Assembly: GCA_005889285.1 (NCBI GenBank)
Contig: VBFF01000067.1
Span: 1 to 10,238, forward strand
DNA from: Chloroflexota bacterium
GTDB taxonomy: Bacteria > Chloroflexota > Dormibacteria > CF-121
Direction of reading: 5' to 3'
Length of the DNA stretch: 10,238 nucleotides
The position numbers and the translations under genes are program-made. Below are positions 4,959 to 10,238 of the stretch, piece by piece (the stretch's first letter is position 1; each line of letters starts with the position of its first letter). The notes beneath the pieces were generated by a model. The model did no database searches. It saw only the letters and a list, made by a program, of their open reading frames with translations, and was not told where the DNA came from.

Positions 4959-6351
4959 CCGGTGAGCGCTCCAGCACCTCGGCGGTTTTCGCGATCACGT
5001 CATCGAAACCGCGCACCGACATATAGACGATGACATCGCCGGGCCGCGCCGCCGACGCCAGCTTGTAGGCGGCCGAGCGGGCCGAGTCCACCGTGACCAC
5101 GTCGTCGACACCGCGGATGACGCGCGCGAGGTCCTGTGAGCTGACGGTGTGGGCGAGATGACGCTCCCGGGCGGGCTCGATGGGGCCGATGACGACCAGG
5201 GCGCAACCGGTAAAGGCGTCGGCGTAGCCGTCCATCAGGCTCCGCGTGCGCGAGTAGGTATGCGGGACGAAGCAGGCGAGCACGCGCCCGGGATGAAAGC
5301 GGTCCTGGGCGGCCTGGAGCGTGGCGCGTACCTTGGCGGGGTTGTGCGCGTAGTCGTCGACGAGGGTGACGCCGCGCACCTGGCCGCGGACCTCGAAGCG
5401 CCGGCCGACGCCCTGGAAGCGCCCGATCGCCTCCACCGCGGCGGCAACCGGAACGCCGACCCGGACGGACGCGGCGAGCGCCGCCAGGGCGTTCGCGGCG
5501 TTGTGCTCACCCGGCAGCCTGGTGGTGACGACGGCGAGGATCTTCCCCTCGTGCCAGGCGGTGAAGCGCATCCCATCCCCCGCGATCTGCACGTCGCGCC
5601 CGTGCCAGTCCGCCCCGCCGCGCAGGCCGAAGGTCTCCACGTTGGCACGCGTCCGGCTCAGCAACCGGCGCACCGTCGGATCGTCGGAGTTGGCGATCAG
5701 CCGGTCTTCCGGGCCGAGATATTCGAGCAGCTGGCGAAAGACCGCCTCGTAGGCCGCCGGATCCGGAAAGACGTCGGGGTGGTCCCAATCGATGTTGGTG
5801 AGCACCGCCAGCTGCGGCGCGAAGTGAAGAAACTTGGGCCGCGGATCGAAAACCGCGGAGGTGTACTCGTCGCCCTCGAAGACGAACTCCCGCCCGCTGC
5901 CCCAGGCGGCCGCCGCGCCAAGATCCCGCGCCGTCATGCCGAGTCGGAACCCAGGGTTGCGACCGGCGCTGCGGAGGATCCAGGCGATCAGGCTCGCGGT
6001 CGTGGTCTTCCCCGCCGAGCCGGCGACCACGATGCGAAAGCGGTCCGCCGTCAGCTCGCCCCAGTACTCGGCCTCGCTGACGAGGCGGATATGGTGCTTG
6101 CGCGCCGCTTCGGTTTCGGGATTGCCGTCGCGCACCTGATTGCCCTGGACGACGAGGTCGGGCTTGCCCCAGCGCGTCACGTTCCCGGCGGCGTGACCGT
6201 CGACCCATTTGATGCCGGCCTGGGTCAGCAGGTCGGTCGTCGGCGGATAGGCATCCTCGTCGGAGCCGGTGACCTCGTTGCCGAGCTGTTTGGCAACCAG
6301 CGCCAAGCCCGAGACCGCGTACCCGCAGATGCCGATGAAATGGATTCGCAT
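4951..6351 (-). CDS. murC: Mur ligase of the MurC/Mpl clade (UDP-N-acetylmuramate--peptide or L-alanine ligase)
   Basis: By position between murG and murB this should be MurC, which adds L-Ala to UDP-MurNAc. The 466-residue protein has the three Mur-ligase domains: an N-terminal Rossmann domain, an ATPase centre and a C-terminal domain with GEHN (281-284), RRFE (317-320) and DDYAHNP (332-338). Many stretches look more like Mpl, the ligase that recycles murein tripeptide: GSDEDAYPP (29-37), QGNQVRDGNPETEA (69-82), EGDEYTSAVFDPRPKF (159-174) with TNIDWDHPDVF after it, and the C-terminal GDVIVYMSVRGF (438-449). PHTYSRTR (363-370) is MurC-like. The P-loop is GSAGKTTT (111-118), with Ala where MurC and Mpl have His. 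The ATG shares its A with the murG stop (TGATG), implying coupled translation. No other MurC is visible, so I keep the symbol with caution. Confidence 0.8.
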   Translation of the reverse strand: MRIHFIGICGYAVSGLALVAKQLGNEVTGSDEDAYPPTTDLLTQAGIKWVDGHAAGNVTRWGKPDLVVQGNQVRDGNPETEAARKHHIRLVSEAEYWGELTADRFRIVVAGSAGKTTTASLIAWILRSAGRNPGFRLGMTARDLGAAAAWGSGREFVFEGDEYTSAVFDPRPKFLHFAPQLAVLTNIDWDHPDVFPDPAAYEAVFRQLLEYLGPEDRLIANSDDPTVRRLLSRTRANVETFGLRGGADWHGRDVQIAGDGMRFTAWHEGKILAVVTTRLPGEHNAANALAALAASVRVGVPVAAAVEAIGRFQGVGRRFEVRGQVRGVTLVDDYAHNPAKVRATLQAAQDRFHPGRVLACFVPHTYSRTRSLMDGYADAFTGCALVVIGPIEPARERHLAHTVSSQDLARVIRGVDDVVTVDSARSAAYKLASAARPGDVIVYMSVRGFDDVIAKTAEVLERSPVA

Positions 6352-7430
6352 CAGTGACGCCGCGCCGCCTCGTGGAGGAGCCTCACGACTTCTTCGGCGG
6401 CGTACGGCCGCCCCAATCCTCGCATGGCCTCGACCATCGTGCGATATCGGCTCGCGTCGTCGATGACCGAGGTTAGTACGCCGCGGAGCCGGCCGGGGAC
6501 TTCCTCGTCCGCAATCACGATGGCGGCGCCGGCCGACGCGTAGGGGGTGACGTTCAGGCGCTGGTGGCCGCCGGCGTATGGATAGGGGACGAGGATCATG
6601 GGGACGCCGATCGCGCTCACCTCGCTCAGCGTGCTGGCACCCGCCCGGCTGATGACGAGGTCCGCGACGCGGATCCGGTCGGCGAGGTCCGTGGCGAAGG
6701 CGAACGGTTCGTAGCGTGCCGCCGCCGGGGCCGGCAGCGCGGCCTTGACCGCCTGCATGGCCCCGATCTCGCGCGGGCCGGTCTGGTGCATGATCGCCAG
6801 GCCGGGCCGATCCAGGAGCGAGGGCAGAAGATCTGCCAGCGCCTGGTTGAGGCGATGCGCTCCCTGGCTGCCGCCCAGCACCAGGATGGTGCGCGGCTGC
6901 GCCGGGAAGTCGTCCTTTCGACGCCAGAATTCGGTCCGCACCGGTGTGCCCGTCACCACCGTCGTCGAGGCTCGCAGGAAACGCGAGGATTCTGGGTAGG
7001 CGGTCGCGACCGTCCGGGCGAAACGGGCGAGGACTCGGGTCGCCCGCCCCGGCATCAGGTTCTGTTCCTGGAGCACGATCGGAACGCGGGCGAGGCCGGC
7101 CGCGGTGATGAGCGGAACGCTGACGTAGCCGCCCGTCCCCAGGACGACGTCCGGCTTGAAGCGATCGAGCAGCCGCCAGCATTGATAGAGCGCCGCCCCC
7201 AGCACCAGCGGCAGCGTCCAGTTGCGCCACACCCGCTCGGTGTAGAGGGGCGCGGCGGGGATGGCCACGAAGGGCATTCCGTAGCCGGCAACGGTGCGTG
7301 CTTCGATGCCGTCGCGCCGCCCGGCGAACAGGATCGAGGCGTCAGGTTCTTTCCGCGACAGCGCCTGCGCGACGGCGATCGCCGGGAACAAGTGTCCGCC
7401 CGTACCGCCGCCCGAGATCAATACTCGCAT
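6351..7430 (-). CDS. murG: UDP-GlcNAc:lipid I GlcNAc transferase (MurG)
   Basis: MurG is the peripheral membrane GT28 glycosyltransferase that converts lipid I to lipid II on the cytoplasmic face. The 359-residue product has normal length. Visible motifs are the N-terminal GGGTGGH loop (7-13), GTGGYVSVP (98-106), the EQN motif (122-124), GGSQGAHRLN (186-195), the UDP-GlcNAc-binding SRAGASTLSE (261-270) and PYPYAGGHQRLN (282-293) with its conserved His-Gln. The start at ATG 7430 is fixed by the GGGTGGH motif at residue 7, as no shorter form would work. This means its first 30 codons lie inside the 3' end of ftsW. A GAAGGTGG sequence sits somewhat far upstream. The stop shares one base with the next ATG. 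Confidence 0.97.
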   Translation of the reverse strand: MRVLISGGGTGGHLFPAIAVAQALSRKEPDASILFAGRRDGIEARTVAGYGMPFVAIPAAPLYTERVWRNWTLPLVLGAALYQCWRLLDRFKPDVVLGTGGYVSVPLITAAGLARVPIVLQEQNLMPGRATRVLARFARTVATAYPESSRFLRASTTVVTGTPVRTEFWRRKDDFPAQPRTILVLGGSQGAHRLNQALADLLPSLLDRPGLAIMHQTGPREIGAMQAVKAALPAPAAARYEPFAFATDLADRIRVADLVISRAGASTLSEVSAIGVPMILVPYPYAGGHQRLNVTPYASAGAAIVIADEEVPGRLRGVLTSVIDDASRYRTMVEAMRGLGRPYAAEEVVRLLHEAARRH

Positions 7431-8595
7431 GCCGTATCCATCCCACCTTCTCGCTCTGGGTCGAAACGTTCATCAGTATGCCGACCGCCAGCAGCGTGAT
7501 CGCGAGCGATGAGCCACCATAGCTGATGAACGGGAGCGGAATCCCGGTCGTCGGCAGCGTCACGGTGACGGCCGCGATGTTGACGAGGGCCTGGACGGCG
7601 ATCCAGGTCGTGACGCCGCAGGCGAGCAGGGACCCGAAGGCATCGGGCGCCTTGAGTGCCACCCGGTAGCCCCGATAGGTGAAGAGCCCGAAGAGCGCGA
7701 GCACGAGGCTGGTGCCGAACAGACCCGTCTCCTCCCCCACGATGGCAAAGATGAAGTCCGTGTGCGCGAAGGGCAGCCATTGGTATTTCTGAATGCTGTG
7801 TCCAAGGCCCACGCCGGTAAGACCACCAGAGCCGAGCGCGACCACGGATTGGATCGCCTGAAACCCGGTGTTGAGCGGATCCGCCCAGGGATTGATGAAG
7901 GCCAGGATGCGATGCAATCGGTACGGCTCCATCCGGATGAAGACGTAGAGGCAGAGCCCGACAATCAGCAGCAGCAAGAGGACATGGCGTTTTCGTCCAC
8001 CCGCGACCAGGAACTGGGCCAGCAGGATGGCAGCCACAATCAGCGTGGTACCCAGGTCTCGCTCGAGGATGACGAGAAGGGTCACCAGCGCCAGCAGCGC
8101 CAGGAAGGGCACGACGCCGTCTTCGAGCGACCCGATCCGTTCCCGATGACGCTCCAACCAGAGCGCCATGAAGATGATGCTGGCAACCTTGGCCAGCTCC
8201 GCCGGCTGCATCTGCATCGGCCCCAGGCGCAACCAGCGCCGGGCCCCGTTGACCTCGACACCGAAGTGTGGCAGCAGCACGAGCACCATGAGAACCAGGG
8301 TCACGCCCGCCAGCGGCCACGCGAGCGCCCGCAGCCGGTGATAGTCAATGTGGGCCGCCGCCCAGAGGAGGACGACCCCGAGCGCCAGCCAGAGAAGCTG
8401 CCGCTCGAAGTAGTAGGCCGCGTTGTGGAACCACAACCAGCCCTGCGCCTCCGACGCGGAGAAGACCATCACCAGACCGAAGGCGGTCAGCGCCCCCACG
8501 GCGAGCACCAGGGCCCGATCGCCCCGACGCCACAAGCGTGTCGACGCCAGCGTCCGGCGGGCGGCCGGCAGCTCGAGCGCGGCCCGCGCCCTCAA
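7342..8595 (-). CDS. ftsW: Septal peptidoglycan glycosyltransferase FtsW (SEDS family)
   Basis: FtsW is the polytopic SEDS glycosyltransferase that polymerises lipid II at the septum with its partner class B PBP (FtsI). The 417-residue protein has about ten hydrophobic segments and the SEDS signatures NGARRWL (116-122), QPAELAK (130-136), ERDLGT (178-183), AFINPW (232-237), GSGGLTGVGLG (255-265), HTDFIFAIVGEE (278-289, with the likely catalytic Asp) and TTGIPLPFISYGGSS (349-363). Its place between murD and murG points to FtsW (or SpoVE-like) and not RodA. The start is TTG in a TTGA overlap with murD. The family usually ends soon after the last membrane helix, here about SEK383. The last 29 residues are a basic tail encoded inside murG's 5' end. 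Confidence 0.94.
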   Translation of the reverse strand: MRARAALELPAARRTLASTRLWRRGDRALVLAVGALTAFGLVMVFSASEAQGWLWFHNAAYYFERQLLWLALGVVLLWAAAHIDYHRLRALAWPLAGVTLVLMVLVLLPHFGVEVNGARRWLRLGPMQMQPAELAKVASIIFMALWLERHRERIGSLEDGVVPFLALLALVTLLVILERDLGTTLIVAAILLAQFLVAGGRKRHVLLLLLIVGLCLYVFIRMEPYRLHRILAFINPWADPLNTGFQAIQSVVALGSGGLTGVGLGHSIQKYQWLPFAHTDFIFAIVGEETGLFGTSLVLALFGLFTYRGYRVALKAPDAFGSLLACGVTTWIAVQALVNIAAVTVTLPTTGIPLPFISYGGSSLAITLLAVGILMNVSTQSEKVGWIRHASIDLGRRYGRTLVPGDRRRAGAVAERT

Positions 8596-9938
8596 CGACC
8601 GAGCTCCGCGAGCACGGTGGCTTTGAAGCGCCGGCCCCGATCCTCGTAGTCACGGAACATGTCGTAGCTGGTGAAGGCCGGCGACAGCAGGACCACGGAT
8701 CCGGGCGGTGCCAGCACGGCGGCCTTTCGCACCGCGTCGGCGAGGTCCGCCGCGCGCTCGACCTTTTGCAGACCGGCATCCCGCGCCCGGCGGGCCAGCT
8801 CCTCGCCGGTCTCCCCGATCGTCACCAGCGCGGCCACGCGCTCGGCGATGGCCCGCGCCAGCGGCTCGATCTCGATCCCCTTGTTACGCCCGCCGGCGAT
8901 CAGCACGATGGGCTCGCGGAAGGCGGCCAGCGCCTTGTAGGTCGAGTCGGGGTTGGTCGCCTTGGAGTCGTTGAACCAGCGAACGCCGTCGAAGGTCGCG
9001 ATCGGTTCCAGCCGGTGCTCGACCGCTTTGAACTGCCGCACCGCGCCGGCGATCTGCTGCGGATCGATGCCGGCGGCGTCGCCCGCCCCCACGGCCGCCA
9101 TGACGTTGCTCAGGTTGTGCTCGCCCGGCAGCGGGACCTCCGCGGCCGGCAGCACCTGGCGCTTCACCGCCGCGTGGACGATCGTGATCCAGCCATCCGC
9201 CAGGCTGACCCCACGGTCGACAGGTTGATGCAGACCGAAAGCGAGCACCTGGCCGCGGGTCCTGGTTCGCATCCCGGCGCAGGCCGGGTCGTCGACGTTG
9301 AGCACGGCACGGTCCTCCGGCTGCATGAAGGCAATCGCGCGGGCCTTGATCTCGACGTAGCGCGCGAACGACCGGTGCCGGTCGAGGTGGTCGGGCGTCA
9401 CGTTGAGCACCACGCCAATGTTCAGGCGCGGCGTCGTGATCGACTCCAGCTGAAAGCTGCTCAGCTCGAGCACCACCCAGTCCTGAGGGCGGAGCTGGTC
9501 GATGCGGTCGAGCACGGGCTCGCCGATGTTGCCGCCCCGCATCACCCGCAGCCCGCCGGCGCGAAAGACCTCGGTGGTGAGCGCGGTAGTCGTCGTCTTG
9601 CCATTGGTGCCGGTGATCCCGGCGATATGGGAAGGGCAGGCGCGGAAGAAGAGATCGATCTCACTGGTGACCTCGATGCCGCGCCGGCGCGCGGTCTCGA
9701 CCAGCGGTTCGTCCCAGGCCACGCCCGGGCTCACCACCAGGAGGTCCCGGCCGTCGAGGTCCTCTGGACCATAGCCGCCCAGCCGGCCGCTGATCCCGGC
9801 CCGGTCGAGGTCCGCCCTCAGCTCCGGCGTGTCAGCGCGGTCGACCACGCGGACCGACCCGCCGCGAGCGGCAATGAAGGATGCCGCCGCCCGGCCGCTG
9901 CGGCCGTAGCCGAGGATGAGCGCCTGCCGCCCTTTCAT
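8592..9938 (-). CDS. murD: UDP-N-acetylmuramoyl-L-alanine--D-glutamate ligase (MurD)
   Basis: MurD adds D-Glu to UDP-MurNAc-L-Ala in the cytoplasm, the second peptide step. The 448-residue product shows the N-terminal nucleotide-sugar domain (ALILGYGRSG, 6-15), the VVSPGV motif (68-73), the P-loop GTNGKTTTT (110-118), ELSSFQLE (158-165), NVTPDHLDRH (179-188), the Lys at 198 in EIKARA that is carbamylated in the family, GEHNLSN (272-278), NDSKATNP (323-330), AGGRNKG (348-354) and SPAFTSYDMF (419-428). I start at ATG 9938 because MKGRQALILG begins the family domain. Longer in-frame starts run back through mraY in the wrong frame. It follows the mraY stop by 2 nt and ends in a four-base overlap with ftsW. 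No defects are seen. Confidence 0.97.
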   Translation of the reverse strand: MKGRQALILGYGRSGRAAASFIAARGGSVRVVDRADTPELRADLDRAGISGRLGGYGPEDLDGRDLLVVSPGVAWDEPLVETARRRGIEVTSEIDLFFRACPSHIAGITGTNGKTTTTALTTEVFRAGGLRVMRGGNIGEPVLDRIDQLRPQDWVVLELSSFQLESITTPRLNIGVVLNVTPDHLDRHRSFARYVEIKARAIAFMQPEDRAVLNVDDPACAGMRTRTRGQVLAFGLHQPVDRGVSLADGWITIVHAAVKRQVLPAAEVPLPGEHNLSNVMAAVGAGDAAGIDPQQIAGAVRQFKAVEHRLEPIATFDGVRWFNDSKATNPDSTYKALAAFREPIVLIAGGRNKGIEIEPLARAIAERVAALVTIGETGEELARRARDAGLQKVERAADLADAVRKAAVLAPPGSVVLLSPAFTSYDMFRDYEDRGRRFKATVLAELGR

Positions 9939-9940
9939 CC

Positions 9941-10238
9941 CTAGGCCGGCGCTCCCGGCCGCGCCAGCGCCAGCACCAGCGCGGCGGCGACCAGCGAGCC
10001 GGCCCAGAACCACAGCGCCAGCGGCGTTTCGCGCCATCCGGAGACGATGAAGTGGTTGTGCAGCGGCGACATCTTGATGACGCGCCTGCCGGTCATCTTG
10101 AAGCTCGCCACCTGCGCGATCACGGAGATGGTCTCGACGACGAAGACCAGGGCGAGCAGCGGCAGATACCAGAGAAAGCCCGTGGCGATCGCCGCGGCGG
10201 CCATCGCGGTTCCCAGCGCGAGGCTCCCGGTATCACCC
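9941..10238 (-). CDS. mraY: Phospho-N-acetylmuramoyl-pentapeptide-transferase (MraY), C-terminal part
   Basis: MraY is the integral membrane enzyme that moves phospho-MurNAc-pentapeptide onto undecaprenyl phosphate to make lipid I. Only the last 98 codons or so are present; the 5' end is outside the window. The frame opens with GDTGSLALG, which carries one of the family's active-site Asp residues. A membrane helix, [13 protein letters not shown] and [13 protein letters not shown] then lead into a last helix and a short tail, RPGAPA. The family's HHH motif (usually P-I-H-H-H-F) reads H-N-H here. The TAG stop is 2 nt from the murD start. The identity is secure from motifs and neighbours, though only about a quarter to a third of the protein is visible. 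Confidence 0.93.
   Translation of the reverse strand, partial: GDTGSLALGTAMAAAAIATGFLWYLPLLALVFVVETISVIAQVASFKMTGRRVIKMSPLHNHFIVSGWRETPLALWFWAGSLVAAALVLALARPGAPA

Noticed and set aside
4951..7230. A 759-codon frame that contains the murC-type ligase
   Set aside because: The part upstream of 6351 is an out-of-frame reading of murG. The ligase similarity starts exactly at the ATG at 6351.
8538..9944. Long plus-strand open frame (468 codons) antisense to murD; similar ones at 3337-4461, 5149-6357 and 949-1701
   Set aside because: They mirror strongly supported minus-strand genes, are rich in Arg/Asp/His/Gly, show no motif, and are expected from GC3-biased DNA.
9939..10037. Upstream extension of murD to a start at 10037
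   Set aside because: These 33 residues are Ala/Gly/Arg-rich and read through the end of mraY. MurD homology begins at MKGRQALILG.
1..10238. tRNA, rRNA, CRISPR array, insertion sequence or phage genes
   Set aside because: No cloverleaf-like, spaced-repeat, transposase or integrase signal was seen; nearly every base is in a dcw gene.

Overview
The window is one stretch of a dcw (division and cell wall) cluster. Every gene I can support lies on the minus strand, so biological order runs from high to low coordinates: mraY (3' end only) - murD - ftsW - murG - a murC/mpl-type Mur ligase - murB - ddl - ftsQ/divIB - sbp (DUF1290) - ftsA - ftsZ (5' end only). There are no tRNA, rRNA, CRISPR, transposase or phage genes. 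The DNA is GC-rich with strong GC3 bias, which produces many long but meaningless antisense frames. The small basic protein between ftsQ and ftsA is typical of Terrabacteria-type clusters (Firmicutes, Actinobacteria, Chloroflexota and relatives), while having murC and ddl inside the cluster is not the Bacillus arrangement. I infer a high-GC soil-type lineage such as Chloroflexota or Dormibacterota; this is a guess from gene order and not a phylogeny.

Positions 10238 down to 1797 form a very compact block. mraY and murD are 2 nt apart, murD/ftsW overlap by 4 nt, ftsW/murG by 89 nt, murG/murC by 1 nt and murC/murB by 8 nt; ddl/ftsQ and ftsQ/sbp overlap by 4 nt each. The products cover lipid I formation (MraY), lipid II formation (MurG), the UDP-MurNAc peptide precursors (MurB, the MurC-type ligase, MurD, Ddl), septal glycan polymerisation (FtsW) and the divisome (FtsQ). 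The murB/ddl junction is abnormal: murB has no stop at its family-typical end, and ddl's conserved N-terminal motif lies upstream of its first usable start, in a different frame from murB.

The only real non-coding gap is the 140 bp at 1657-1796, between sbp and ftsA. It holds, in the direction of transcription, a perfect GC-rich palindrome, an overlapping G-quadruplex motif, a perfect DnaA-box consensus, and a near-consensus sigma70-type promoter (TTGTCA, 17 bp, TATAAT). This suggests ftsA-ftsZ can be transcribed separately from the wall-synthesis genes, possibly with replication-linked control. ftsZ itself has two in-frame ATG codons, each preceded by AAGGAGG at the same 5-nt spacing, so a 47-residue N-terminal extension may be made.

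The most interesting points are the Mpl-like character and altered P-loop of the ligase in the murC position, the murB/ddl frame break, the sbp-ftsA control region, the dual ftsZ starts and a His-to-Asn change in MraY's HHH motif. I did not find an entirely new system: this is a core cluster with unusual details.
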